From positions 1-32,837 of the forward strand of contig JASVEC010000198.1 of assembly GCA_030770535.1 (NCBI GenBank): a stretch of DNA of 32,837 bases, in the 5' to 3' direction. Below, piece by piece: positions 9,223 through 20,735 of the stretch. The DNA comes from Batkoa obscura. Its lineage: Eukaryota > Entomophthoromycota > Entomophthoromycetes > Entomophthorales > Batkoaceae. A model generated the notes under the pieces. It made no database searches. It worked only from the letters and a program-made list of their open reading frames with translations, and was not told the origin of the DNA. The translations under genes were made by a program, and so were the position numbers. Numbering within the stretch: the first letter of the stretch is position 1; each line of letters opens with the position of its first letter.

Positions 9223-10252
9223 AGTTAAATTCTTTTTTGTTTATCCCTTTAGCTTTATATTATTTTAGTTGCATTAAAATTAATCTTGAACATAAAATGG
9301 ATAATAAAAGCATAAAAGTACTTAATGAAAGTAAAACTTTGTTGGAGTTAAGCATAAAAAAGCAAACAAATGCTAAAATATATTTATTCATTTCATTATT
9401 TAATAAACCTTTCATATCATGTCAGATAAAAATGAACAAAATACTGAATCAAATATGGCAGTTCTACTGCCTTATAGTTTGGGAAGGAGGCTTTTCTACT
9501 TTATGGACTTTTCAAAGCTATACCAATAATAAAACATTGACTAAATTGCCCGTTATTTACCATACCCTAATTATCTGTAAATAGTAAATAGTAAAATCGT
9601 TATCTAATCTTTTTTACTTATTTTATGAGGGTGAGGGTTTAAATATTAAATCTCAAATTGTTTAAATGATATTAATAGACTGTATTTTAAATTTATTTTA
9701 TCAACTGTTGTAATATTAAAAAGGCACAATATCAAATTCGGCCTTTAGAAATAGTTTATTCTACTTACTATCTCCGAATATTAAGGTTTAATATTATTTG
9801 TTTTATTCATAAATATACGCCATAAAAAAGCAATAAAAATTTCAAACAAATGCCAGGAGCATACAGGACACTCCTATATATTTATAGGCATTATTCTAAA
9901 AAATAATTGGCTATTACTAAATCTTACCAACAAATAATATATATTAATTATTTACTTAAAAGTGTGCTTTGATATTTTTAAAAGTGTAGCCTCCAAAGAT
10001 TGAGTTACTTTTTATGGAAGTAAATTAAACCTAACAAGTACTAATTAATTTGAGTATTTCAAAATATATAACTGCATTAAGCTTAAATAATTAGGCTTTT
10101 AAAACAAAAATCAAATTTGATATAACAACTAGCTACCCTTCTGTTTATTTTGGTTTAACTTTATTTCTCTAAGAGTTACAATATACTTTTAATTATTTTT
10201 ATAGAAACAACCCTAAAACTTGCATTATAAAATCTTCACTCTGAATTAGATA
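9223..10252. promoter_or_regulatory. Upstream region of the intact transcription factor gene; otherwise empty
   Basis: The first 170 bp are conserved in the region upstream of copy 2 (about 4165-4312) and faintly near copy 3, so the promoter was duplicated with the gene. A 115-codon plus-strand frame (9237-9584) covers this and has no recognisable protein; I treat it as chance. Past about 9600 the sequence is AT-rich with nothing supportable. Confidence 0.5.
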
Positions 10253-10346
10253 TAGACATGTATTTTTTTAAGAATCTTACTGGTACCCTTTCTACTCAAA
10301 TAGTGCTTAAAAAATACAAGTGGCGAAACCAAAAAAAACATTCCCG
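10253..10346 (+). mobile_element. MITE copy I (about 94 bp, decayed)
   Basis: Ends read TAGACATGTATTTTT...ACATTCCCG and are flanked by TA on both sides. The core is CTCAAATAGTGCTTAAAAAA. Forward orientation; more diverged than most copies. Confidence 0.78.
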
Positions 10347-11339
10347 TATTAAATAACATGATATTTAAACATTAATTTCGAAGATGTTTATATAATAATA
10401 GCTTTATTTTCATATATTAGCATGGATCTAAACTTATATATTTACAACCATTGTAGCTTTGAACCTATAAATCAATGTACTGATACAAATTTAAAGTTTG
10501 TTTATGATTATCAGTAGCTTATTATAGTTTAGTTTGACTCAGGTTTCAAAAAATCACTCAAAAAAAGTATATATTTATATTATATTACCTTTATAGTTAA
10601 TTAATTAAAATCCATCTTTTGACTTACATATAAAACTATATATCTATATATTATTTTGGTTTTAATGAATCAAGTATTTAAATATATAGTTTATAAGTAG
10701 CTGACTATTTATCTAGATCAGTTATTTATTCATTCATTCATTATCAAATCAAAACTCTTTATTATTTATAACTATCTAATGAAAAGTTGTAATATAACCT
10801 TTCATTATACCATAATCAATCTTACAGCTAAACTTAAACTTTACTTAGTATATTTCAAGCTAGTTTTAACAAATCTGAAAGGTGTAAAAAACTAAGATTT
10901 ATTATACTTTCTCCCCTATTTTAATTCTTACTTTTTTACTTTCTTTCTTTCTGGTACTAGTAATCACAACTTTATGGTATTGACTCTCTTGGTTTGGTGG
11001 CTTTGGTGGTTTTAAGTCTCTTTCTTTAGTGACACTGGTGGTAAGTTGATTTTAATACTATCAATTGTGTACTTATCATTTGTAAGCTATTAATATGTGC
11101 TCTTATTTAGTAATTTATTTGAGTGTATTTCTAGTAATTGACCTGTCATTTATAGTGAGACATAATAAGCTATATCTAATTTGCTTCTACTTTAGTTGAT
11201 CTATTCAATAACTATTAATAATATTAAAACAATTAGATTATAGTCAAACTTAAAAATAGCTTCAATAAATTATATTATTGAACAGTGATAACTTAGTTTT
11301 AACAATTTGATATTTAGTTTCCAGCTTTTATTTAACATA
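10347..11339. other. AT-rich spacer with one coding-like stretch
   Basis: Nothing is supportable except 10902-11051 on the minus strand. That is about 49 codons without a stop, with protein-like composition (KPPKPPNQESQYHKVVITS and then a basic KKESKKVRIKIGEKV end). It has no ATG and a stop just upstream. It may be a leftover 3' exon or chance. Confidence 0.35.
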
Positions 11340-11440
11340 TGGGGATGTATTTTTGTGTTTAAGAATTCTACTAACAAATTTTCCGCTTAAATAGCGCTTA
11401 AAAAATGGAAAAATAATGAAGTCAAAAAAAACACTCCCAT
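11340..11440 (+). mobile_element. MITE copy J (101 bp)
   Basis: Ends read TGGGGATGTATTTTTG...ACACTCCCA with TA on both sides. Forward orientation, with core CCGCTTAAATAGCGCTTAAA. Well preserved. Confidence 0.9.
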
Positions 11441-12569
11441 ATGATTAAAACTAAAAGCCGCTTTCCTTTTCATGTTTCTTTATAATTTAAAAACTTTACT
11501 GGATTTTTATTTATATATTACTGATGACTTAGATAGAAGTATTATTAACATTTTATTTAATGATATCTACAATGTTATCAGTATAGATTTTAACTTGACG
11601 CCTTTATATTGATATCGCTTTCTGCTTTTATATAACACTTTTATTCAAAAAAAGTTATCGAGAGTAAAACGTACATTATCTTTAATTTACTAAATAGAAG
11701 AACTAGTACAAACTTTATTTTTAATAAGTTGTTATTTACCTTTTGCTATTCAATTTTCTATTTAATCATAAAACAAAATAAAAACTAACCTACTGATTTG
11801 TTTATAGTCAGTATATATATTGTTGGCTTTTACAGTTTTTTTGTTTTTTTAGCTTAAATTAACTTTATTATTGTTGATTTATTCTTGAGTCCAAGTTTAG
11901 CAAATTATAGCACATTTAAACTATTATAATTTTTTTGTGACTGCTTTTTTATTTTGATATCTTCTATTTTATTTAGCTAATGTGTTATCTAATAATAATC
12001 CCATATATAGATAAAGTTTAATTTGGACACTAGTTTTTTTATTGGATTCGTCTAATTATATTAAAACCTTAAAATTAATTAATTAATTATTGTACTATTA
12101 CTTGGTCTACTTGTTGCTATCTATATAGTTAACAAAAACATCTAAAACTTTCTTCCATATCAAATATCAACGGTTATATTATTTATTAATTTAATATACA
12201 ACGTAATCAACTTAGATAAGTAATTATAATAATGCTCAATAAATTTTCCTGCGTATTAGAATTTCTTTCTGCTTTAAGTTCTTGTTGTTCATGTTCTATG
12301 CCACTGTAGTAACACTATATTACTAGTAATATCGCTTATATATTTGAATTTTTAACCCAGACTAAAATTTAGGCTTATTTTACTCTTCCGCTTCTATCTT
12401 TATTTCTGAATTACAATTTACTGTTGGTGCTATGGAAAATATCGATAAATAATGTGGTTATTTAAATATACAACATTAGATATTAAATATTTTAATCTAG
12501 TTAGAGCCAGTTATTATTACAATTACACTTCATTTAATGAACCATTTGAATGTAACTCAAATCAAAATA
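11441..12569. other. AT-rich spacer
   Basis: No open frame, RNA gene or repeat that I can support on either strand. Confidence 0.4.
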
Positions 12570-12669
12570 TGGGGATGTATTTTTGTATTTAAGAATTTTA
12601 CTAGCAATTTTTCCACTTAAATAACGCTTAAAAGATGTAAAAATAATGAAATCAAAAAAAACATCCCCA
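12570..12669 (+). mobile_element. MITE copy K (100 bp, best terminal match)
   Basis: Ends read TGGGGATGTATTTTTG...ACATCCCCA with TA on both sides. The first 15 bases and the complement of the last 15 differ at one position. Forward orientation. Confidence 0.91.
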
Positions 12670-13137
12670 TATGCTGAAAAGAGAGTATCCATTTAAAATA
12701 AAATGGAAGTTACTACTAAATGATTAATTTATACTGCAAGTTTTATCTTAAGTATTTATTTTATTTATCACACTTTGTTTGATTATATATTCAAGAAAAG
12801 CTATTCAAATTAGGTCGAGTTTATCTACCCTTCTAAAGTTTCTCCAAGTTTTTATTAGGTCTCTAAAAAGCTTTAAATGTGTGCTTGTTTTTAATAGCAC
12901 CATATTTTTGAAAGAATTAAAGTAGACCTATATTGAACTACTTTATTAGAACAACGGTTCTTCATTTTATAATAGTAGTTATAAGGACTAATGTTGTATT
13001 TTATTATGTTTGAGTTTGTTTTGAAGCGAAAGTTGTAAAATAATTATTTGGAATTTATCATTTTATAGGGGAGTAAACTTTTACATACCAAACATAATAG
13101 AAGCTGATAAGGATAGGAAAGCGTATAAAGAAATAGA
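12670..13137. other. AT-rich spacer
   Basis: No gene or repeat that I can support. Confidence 0.4.
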
Positions 13138-13236
13138 TGGGGATGTATTTCTGTGTTTAAGAATTTTGCTAATAATTTTTCCGCTTAAATAGCGCTTAAA
13201 AGAGGAAAAAAATAATGAAGCCAAAAAAACACCCCA
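13138..13236 (+). mobile_element. MITE copy L (99 bp), flanked by AGA instead of TA
   Basis: Ends read TGGGGATGTATTTCTG...ACACCCCA. Both flanks read AGA (13135-13137, 13237-13239), unlike the TA of other copies. Forward orientation, core CCGCTTAAATAGCGCTTAAA. Confidence 0.87.
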
Positions 13237-13620
13237 AGATAATAGCTTTGAATTCTTTTTAAAAGTTAATTTAGAATCCAGAAACCCTATGTTCTAAGTC
13301 AATTTATGATTTTAGTTAAACATCTATACATTATGTTGTTATATTTTCTAGTCAAAAAGTTGGTAACTAATAGATTAATTGAACAATGCACTAATGAAAT
13401 GAAATATCATTTGGGTTATTTATTATCTTATAATATATACTCTTTTTAATGTTTTTTGTTAGATTATATAATTAATTAGTCTTCATATATTTATAACATT
13501 ATTAAATATTTTATATCAATAGTCTTTTGGAAACTATTTATGACATTGAGGACTAAATTCTAATATCAAATATATTTAATTTAATTTAAATAGATTTAGA
13601 ATAAAATAAAAATTATTACT

Positions 13621-13717
13621 TGAGAATATGTTTTTTGTTTAAGAACTTTATTAACGACCTTCCCACTCAAGTGGCGGTCACAAATGGAAAAAACGATGAA
13701 ATTGAAAAACATCTTCA
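13621..13717 (+). mobile_element. MITE copy M (about 97 bp, strongly decayed)
   Basis: It is recognisable from TGTTTAAGAA-type sequence near the left, CCCACTCAAGTGGCGGTCA at the core and GAAAAACATCTTCA at the right end. The termini have lost the TGGGG form. Forward orientation, probably an older insertion. Confidence 0.7.
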
Positions 13718-14479
13718 CTTTATATTTTTCAAATCCATTCACTTGAGATTGAGTAAGCAATTGACATACATTGTATTCTTATGAAGCCCTTTAGATTAAT
13801 TCATTAGTTTTATTCATTCATTTATCCCTATAGTTATTTTTTTAATATATTATTATCACAACTTCTATTCGATTGTTTAATTTATTCTCTATGGATTTGT
13901 TATAATTTAAACATCAACATGTTTCTAATCCCATCAAAATTGTAAATGCACAATTAGAGAAATTATAAATAATTTTGGGCTTGCCTCAAATTCACTATTA
14001 CTTGAAAATAAATTAATGTTTTCTACAGTCACAACGTCGTCAATCGAATTCCTTGCTTTTGTTGGAGTATAAAGTATCTTTTTATTTATATGTTTAAATA
14101 ATTGATCTTCATTTAACTTTGATCTATTCGATTACTTCTAATTTAAGAATAGGAAACAGGTTAATTATTTCCTACACCTTTCTCTCGATTTCTCATTAAC
14201 TTAACTATCTTCCTTATCAATAATGTCTCTCACTTTAATTTCATAATCACTGCATATTGAAGCAATTACTTTTTGATGACTACAGAAATACTCTGTAATA
14301 AGTAATATGATAACAACCAGATCTCTCAAACAGGGATAATTCATACTTTCACCTTATACCTGCTCAAAGATATTTAATCCATAGTTTAACAGCATACTAA
14401 TTTTATTTTTCAAACATTTATAACTTTATTAAATGCTTAAAATTAGCTTTGATAATGGCTTATTGCTATTTTTAGTATA
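13718..14479. other. Spacer with a possible coding relic
   Basis: On the minus strand, 13934-14131 is open for about 65 codons and reads like protein (NEDQLFKHINKKILYTPTKA, then VVTVENINLFSSNSEF). It lacks an ATG and has a stop immediately upstream. Just above it, another frame gives VIASICSDYEIKVRDIIDKE. I cannot place either in a family. A decayed gene is possible. Confidence 0.35.
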
Positions 14480-14580
14480 TGGGAGTGTTTTTTTTGACTC
14501 CATTATTTTTTCGATTTTTTAAGTGCTATTTAAGCGGAAAATTTATTAGTAAAATTCTTAAACACAGAAATACATCCCCA
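14480..14580 (-). mobile_element. MITE copy N (101 bp)
   Basis: Ends read TGGGAGTGTTTTTTTTGA...ATACATCCCCA, with TATA on the left and TATT on the right. Reverse orientation. Confidence 0.9.
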
Positions 14581-15496
14581 TATTTATAGGAATTTCTTAT
14601 CTAATCAATAATCTCTAAAATTAATTTTAGTATAATATGTACTTATAAAGCAGTTAAACAACTGTCTTGGGTTCATTCCGTTTGTTAATATAAGAGATAT
14701 TTTTAACTCACTTGTTGGATGTCATTAATAAATTAAAACAAGTTAGCAGACAACTATGATTTATTAGCTTGTTTAAGGTACACATGCCACATTCAACTTC
14801 AGCCTAGGGATCACGCTATTGTTTTTAAACTATTAAATCTCCTCTATATGTTATTTTTAACTTTTATTCACTATCTAGCGCTCTCTTTTGAAACAACTCC
14901 AATACCCGTTTTATGTAATTTACTACCAAGTATTGTTTATTTCCATCCAATTGATTTTTAAAATTATTTAATACTTCAATCAACCCATATTATAATGTAT
15001 TTATCTATTCTTACATAACCTTTTTATAAAATGATTACATTTTTTATATTAAATAAAACAAAGTTACTTATTTATCCTTTTATACTAGTTCACTATAAAT
15101 CTACTAAAATTCTATAGATTTAATTAAATATAAAATATAAAATATAAAATAACTCAATTGACCTAAGCTTATTTTATTTTTGTCAAGTGTTATTTACAAT
15201 TAATATCGTTTTTATAAATATATAATATATAGTAATTGAAAACTAGTTCAAGTAATTTCAATTGTCTCTTTATCTATTTTCATTATAATTTAAAAATAAT
15301 TAAAACAATGAAATTTTTTTTATATGAATCTAATTAAGAACACTAAATTTCAAGTGATAGAAAAAGTATTCAAAATGATAAAATGTTTTCTTAGACCTTA
15401 TTTAAAAAAGGCCAAATGTGGGTAAACTTTTCTTTTCTTAGTATTGCTATTTGGTATTTTCTAGAAAAATTCTTATAAGAATAGCCAATCTATATA
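14581..15496. other. AT-rich spacer
   Basis: No gene is supported. A short 7-bp tandem repeat (TAAAATA-like unit, three to four copies) lies at about 15125-15150. Confidence 0.4.
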
Positions 15497-15596
15497 TGGG
15501 GATGTTTTTTTTGATTTCATTATTTTTCCATTTTTTAAGCGCTATTTAAGTGGAAAGATTGCTAGTAAAATTCTTAAACAAAAAAAAACATCCTCA
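15497..15596 (-). mobile_element. MITE copy O (100 bp)
   Basis: Ends read TGGGGATGTTTTTTTTGA...ACATCCTCA with TA on both sides. Reverse orientation and well preserved. Confidence 0.9.
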
Positions 15597-15925
15597 TATT
15601 CTAAAAGTATTAATAAGATTTTAAACTGCTTGAGTATATTTCATTTGTCTATTGACTAATATAAAAGACTTTAGGCTGATTTCCATATCAAAATATTTGC
15701 TACTTGGTTGTTTTTTCAATTGCAGACTTTTTTAAATCTTTACTTCAAAGCCTTATAGTGTATATTTAAATATTTTATTGGCATTTCTCCCTTAGATTAC
15801 TTTTACATAAAGAAAGCTTTCTTTACCATGCAAAGATAAAAAGATAATTAACATTTTATTTAAAATATCATAACAAAAAAAACACCACTTTACATATCTA
15901 AAAAAAATTAATATAAAATAGTATA

Positions 15926-16026
15926 TGGGGATGTATCTTTGTGTTTGGGAATTTTACTAACAAATTTTTCGTTCAAATAGTGCTTGAAAGGTAAAAAAAG
16001 TGATGAAGTCAAAAAAAACATCCCCG
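15926..16026 (+). mobile_element. MITE copy P (101 bp)
   Basis: Ends read TGGGGATGTATCTTTG...ACATCCCCG, flanked by TATA on both sides. Forward orientation. It lies about 95 bp from the 3' end of transcription factor copy 3. Confidence 0.9.
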
Positions 16027-16119
16027 TATATTATTTACAAAAACTAATAATAGTCACAAGTAAAATGAAATACAAAGAAATTTCAAATTTTATTATCATT
16101 AGAATAAAATTAGCCTAAA

Positions 16120-17810
16120 TATATATTTATCTCTTTCATAAAATCTGAAGGTAACTAAAATCAATTAATACAATGCTGATTTGATTTGAAGCACTAATAA
16201 AATCTTTAACATGCCCTTTATTACTAGTTTCAGATACTCTATTAAGCTCCTTAACTACTAATAAACATTTTGCTTTTGCTTCATCAATCATAAACATATT
16301 ATAAGTCAAAATTGATGCTTGATGCAACAAATTGACAAGGGTAGAAAAATATGAACATATTTGATAATAAAAAGAAATATTGACACTTGATTAAAATTGA
16401 TATTTAGGATCAAATTGATGAATTTCGGTAAAACTTTTTTGACTCTTTTATATCTAGACCTCTGTTTAAATAATAGGTGCTTATCTGGTTTGAATAATTA
16501 GACAACATTTTCATTTTTGACTTTGTAGTGAATAAATTATAGATAAACCAAAACAGGTGGATAGTAAAGTTTAACAGTGTATTGAATTAATACTTTAAGG
16601 TACCTTATAAAATTAAATCCATGATTGTTTATCCTTTTTTCTAATTTCTCTCTACTATACTCAGTTTTACCTTCTATTAATTTTTGATGTTGAATTAAAT
16701 TCATTAGCATAGTCAAGTAGTTTATAAATTTTAAGGCAATAATAAATTAGCGACAGATATATTATAATAATCTTTCGATGCTTCATAAGCTTCTTTTACT
16801 TTTTATATATGAGTCAATATTTTTATATTCGCCTTAATAAGTTCTTTAGTGTAAAAATATGAATATTTGTCTATATTCCTATGACATATCCTGTTATAAT
16901 CATTATATCTGTTTTGGTTCACTATAAAGTAATGCGAAAGGTCCTCAATTTCAAATTTAATAAAAGATATGTTTAAAGCATAAGATGACATAGTCAAATA
17001 AATAAGGCAAAGAGTTTTACATATTCTTCTATCTTATAACAAATTGTTATAACCTAAGTCTGTAGCATGTAGATTGTTAAATAAACCATCATTCATGCTA
17101 TATTCTAAACATTGAGCCATATTTATAACATACAAAAAGGTGTCGTTTAGCAAGATTGAAATCTGTATGTGACGATTGATATAAGATAATAATCCTTAAG
17201 CCATCACATACTTATAGCTAGGATTGAAATAAGATTAAGGTAGAGTCACTTTTACTTCCTTTAGAGCTTTCTTGTAAACGTGTCTACAAGCTATACTATT
17301 ATGTAGAAGGGTAAAACGAGGCAGAAATGTTATTAAGGTGTAGGATAAATTATCTGGCTTTTTGTTTGTTAAAATTGCATTCAAACCGAATTTATCCAAC
17401 TATAAATTGTATAGATCTATAACCTTTTTGAAAAAAATGGGATCATTCTCTGGAAATTGACCTTAAGCCTGACTTATTTTAATTCCATATATACTTTTGA
17501 TGATATATCATTTATTGAAAGCAATCGAATAATGTTAAATTTAATCTTATTGTATAATACGGTCTCAAACTGATAAATCTTTTTTTTGAATTTCATTATT
17601 ACTACGATTCTTTCTTGATTTGTTATTCTGAGTTTATTTTAGGCCACCCGAGATACTTTAAAAATAAATTAAATATTATTATGCATCAAAACGATCACCA
17701 TTTACTCTTTCTTTGGATTCTAAGTTTAAATGAAAATATAGTTGCTTAAATAGATTGTTTAATGTACAATCAGTGGTACCTACTTTACTATTCATCCTTA
17801 TTTTTTGGTT
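16120..17810 (-). pseudogene. Fungal-type transcription factor paralog (copy 3), broken
   Basis: Collinear with the intact gene over its full length. The 3' end near 16130-16330 (HVKDFISASNQISIVLIDF matches HAKDSINALNQIKCCINRF), the middle at 16803-16997 (ISFIKFEIEDLSHYF matches IPFIKFDVEDPLHLF), and the N-terminal linker near 17700-17790 are all visible. Stops and frame changes are frequent, and only two stretches of about 60 codons stay open. The intron donor seen in the other copies has changed from GTAATC to GTGATC here. It is a host gene relic with no sign of function. Confidence 0.84.
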
Positions 17811-18833
17811 TAGCTGTATTCTCGACTTTATATTTTTGACTTTATATTATTTGTACCTATATTGAGAGTTATTGAGTTTAAAATAAACAAAGGTGTGAAG
17901 TGCATTTTTTATGGTTTGAGAATAAGAATATAACAAGTTAAGTATATAAACAAATAAATATTAAGATATCTTTTTTTGTTTTTTATTTGGTAAAATATAA
18001 TAAATAATTTAGAAATAATAGTACTTTGTATATAAATTCTATCCACATGGTTTATTCTTTGAAATAATTTTATTACTAGTATTTGAATAATAATGTGCTC
18101 TAATTGATGTTGATTTTAAATAAGGATCATATTTTTACGAACTATTTAATTTTTTAATTTATAAAGTATATGAAATGATCAAAAAAATGAAACTAAGGTG
18201 TTTCAATATTATAATTTTTGGAACTCAGAGTTGATTCTTGAGCCTTTTGATATAGCTAAATCCCGGCCACTTCTTATGCCCTTCCATGATTTACACTTCA
18301 ACATAGCTGGTATCTCTTCTTAACTGTCAAATCTTTATCCTACCTTTATTGCTTGTTTCTATTTATTTGTACTGTGATCAATCTATAAGTCCACATAAAG
18401 TTTTCCTTTTCTGAGGAGCCTTCTATCCTGACTTTAACTTCTCTTCTCATTGAACAGAGAATAGCTTATATCAGTGAACTTGATTTTTACAAACAACCCT
18501 TAGCCAGGAGCTAAGCTGGTACTAAAGTTCTCCTATTATAGCTAATTAGCCCTACTCTCTAACTATTTGATTTTTTTTCTTGTTTTTATTGCTAGGAATT
18601 ATTCAATGTTGTATTAGTCATAATATCAAATTTATAAACGATGTAAAGTCAGGCTCGTATTACTATGTTATTTTACTTATTTGTTTTATTTTGATTTATT
18701 AACAATAATTTTTGAAGTTCGACCAACTACTAAAAACAACTTTTTTAGTTATAAGTATAATTGTTCATGAAATAAAATATCCTTGTACTGTTATGTCATA
18801 ATAAAAACTAACCTTATGCGGCATAATTCACTA
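17811..18833. other. Spacer between the transcription factor block and the MFS gene
   Basis: AT-rich at first, then somewhat less so at about 18240-18540. No open frame of note on either strand and no RNA gene recognised. It includes the 3' region of the transporter gene. Confidence 0.4.
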
Positions 18834-20735
18834 TTATTTCTTATTGTTTGTCATTATTGGCCTCATTAAACATGAGGATATAAACCCAACACTAAAAAAC
18901 GCAATAAAACCATAAAAAATTGTACGGAATCCAAGTTTATAACATGCTACCAACCCTTGCCTTAACTGCGACTCTAACTCCAAAATCAAAGATGGTTTAT
19001 CTATTAACATATCAATGTCTAACTTTTGTTTAAATTGTTCTAATAACTCTTTCAAAACATTGAAATAAATGGCATCAGCAGCAATTATACCAATCACTCC
19101 ACCAAAACTAAAAAAGAATTTATTAACTATCTTAACCTCTTGGATGTCTTCTGCTTTAACAGCTAATTCAGAAATGCTACCAGTTATCTTTAAACTGAGT
19201 CCTATGCTCACACCCACTAATGCTACAAACAGATAAAACAATCCTGGTTTAGCAAGCTGATATGAAGCTATAGCTAATAAGCAACTGGCTACTACGCCAA
19301 GCCCAGTACTTAAAATTAAATACCATCGATATACAGTGAATTTCTTAATGATTAAGCTGATCGCTAGATAACCTAATAAAAGACTGAAAATGATTGTAAT
19401 AATTGTTGGTGTGGTTTGATTTGCAGTCAAACTAAAAGTAATCTTATAATAATAAGGGATAAAGATGAAGCCAATGAATAGAACAGCGCCATTAAAAAAT
19501 GAAATTAAACAGCATAAAATCACATTATGATAAAATAAGTGAGCTGGTAAAGTGGGCTGTTTTGATATATATTTTTGGGAGTAAATGAATAGGAAAAGGA
19601 ATAGTACAGAAATACAAAGCGGAAGTAAAGCTTGATAAGAAGACCAAGGATAGATTAAGGAGGTGCGATTTAGTGAAAGAGAGAGCAAAGTTGTAAATAA
19701 AAATAGAGAAACAGAACCGATAAAATCAAAGTTATGTAGTTTAACTTGTAAACTTGTATCTTTACTTTTACGTGGTAAAAATAAAAGTAATATAACAATA
19801 GCGACTGAAGAAGTAGGTATGCTAATATAAAAACACCAACGCCACGATAATTGAGTCATAAATAAGCCAACTAACATAGAAGCAGAAACAGAAGCAGCAA
19901 TAAAAAACAAGGTATAGATTATCATATAAGTTTTTAGTCTATAAGCTGGTACCAACTCTTTAATAATGACATTACATAATGTAGGTAATCCACCTCCACC
20001 AATACCCGCGATTGCTCTTCCAACAATCAGCATTGTTAAATTAACTGAAGTAGAAGAAATTATAGTACCTATGAGGAAAGAAATTAAAGCTAATAAAATA
20101 ATGGCCTTATAACTGAAGACATAAATTAGCCTTTTATATTGTCTTTCCATAATAAAAGAGGTAAGTAAGTAAGCTATACCAAATAAACCCAATTTAGAAT
20201 ATTCATCAAAATTAGAAGCTATTGGGACAAGTAAAGAGGTAGCTAAAATTCGATCATAACCAGTGGTTATGTAAGTTAAAAATAGACCGAACAATAATAA
20301 AGTGGTTCTGAATTTTGTTAAACGTACTTTAGTATCATCAATGTTTAATACTATTGTTGCCTCATCTCCTTTGGAGTTATCATTAAATTCATTATTGACA
20401 TTAGATTCTATATGTTGTAAATTATCACTAAATACTAACGGCTTAGTTTCTGTGTTATTGGGTAACTCAAGCTGTTTATCATTATTATTGATATTTGTAT
20501 TGATGCTATTATTATTATCAACAATGTTTTTTCTGTTGCCATCTATGACATTCTTACTTTTGCTATTGTTTGTTATGCCATCTTTGTTATTGAAATCCGC
20601 TTGCTCCTTTTGAGGTTGATCTCTCGCTTCGGGCTTGTTATATTGAATATCATTTAACTTAAATTCTTCACTTTCAATGTTGACGGTTTTCTCCACCTTA
20701 GTTCCACTTAACTCAATTTCTTTACTTTCTTCCAT
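18834..20735 (-). CDS. MFS transporter, 14-TM drug:H+ antiporter (DHA2-like) family
   Basis: A 633-residue protein, single exon, ATG at 20733-20735. Residues 1-140 are a hydrophilic, Asn-rich cytoplasmic tail, unusually long. Hydrophobic segments start at about 145 (TTLLLFGLFLTYITTGYDR, matching the first helix and its Asp-containing motif). GRAIAGIGGGG (239-249) followed by IIKELVP is the hallmark of this family, as is LSWRWCFYISIP (about 296-307). About 14 helices can be counted, with the usual loop before the last one. The family exports drugs or amino acids across the plasma or vacuolar membrane using the proton gradient; the substrate here is unknown. The motif A loop (QYKRLIYVFSYK) lacks the usual Gly and Asp-Arg, and motif C (SASMLVGL) lacks the GPxxGG form, so transport may be altered. 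A separate 3-kb gap on each side shows no operon-like partner. Confidence 0.88.
   Translation of the reverse strand: MEESKEIELSGTKVEKTVNIESEEFKLNDIQYNKPEARDQPQKEQADFNNKDGITNNSKSKNVIDGNRKNIVDNNNSINTNINNNDKQLELPNNTETKPLVFSDNLQHIESNVNNEFNDNSKGDEATIVLNIDDTKVRLTKFRTTLLLFGLFLTYITTGYDRILATSLLVPIASNFDEYSKLGLFGIAYLLTSFIMERQYKRLIYVFSYKAIILLALISFLIGTIISSTSVNLTMLIVGRAIAGIGGGGLPTLCNVIIKELVPAYRLKTYMIIYTLFFIAASVSASMLVGLFMTQLSWRWCFYISIPTSSVAIVILLLFLPRKSKDTSLQVKLHNFDFIGSVSLFLFTTLLSLSLNRTSLIYPWSSYQALLPLCISVLFLFLFIYSQKYISKQPTLPAHLFYHNVILCCLISFFNGAVLFIGFIFIPYYYKITFSLTANQTTPTIITIIFSLLLGYLAISLIIKKFTVYRWYLILSTGLGVVASCLLAIASYQLAKPGLFYLFVALVGVSIGLSLKITGSISELAVKAEDIQEVKIVNKFFFSFGGVIGIIAADAIYFNVLKELLEQFKQKLDIDMLIDKPSLILELESQLRQGLVACYKLGFRTIFYGFIAFFSVGFISSCLMRPIMTNNKK

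Noticed and set aside
9237-9584. 115-codon plus-strand frame upstream of the transcription factor gene
   Set aside because: No domain or motif. Its sequence is shared with the copy 2 upstream region, where the frame is not kept.
2181-16026. CRISPR-like array or regulatory repeat array
   Set aside because: The repeats are irregularly spaced, in both orientations, with terminal inverted repeats and TA flanks. That fits a DNA transposon family, and the genome is eukaryotic.
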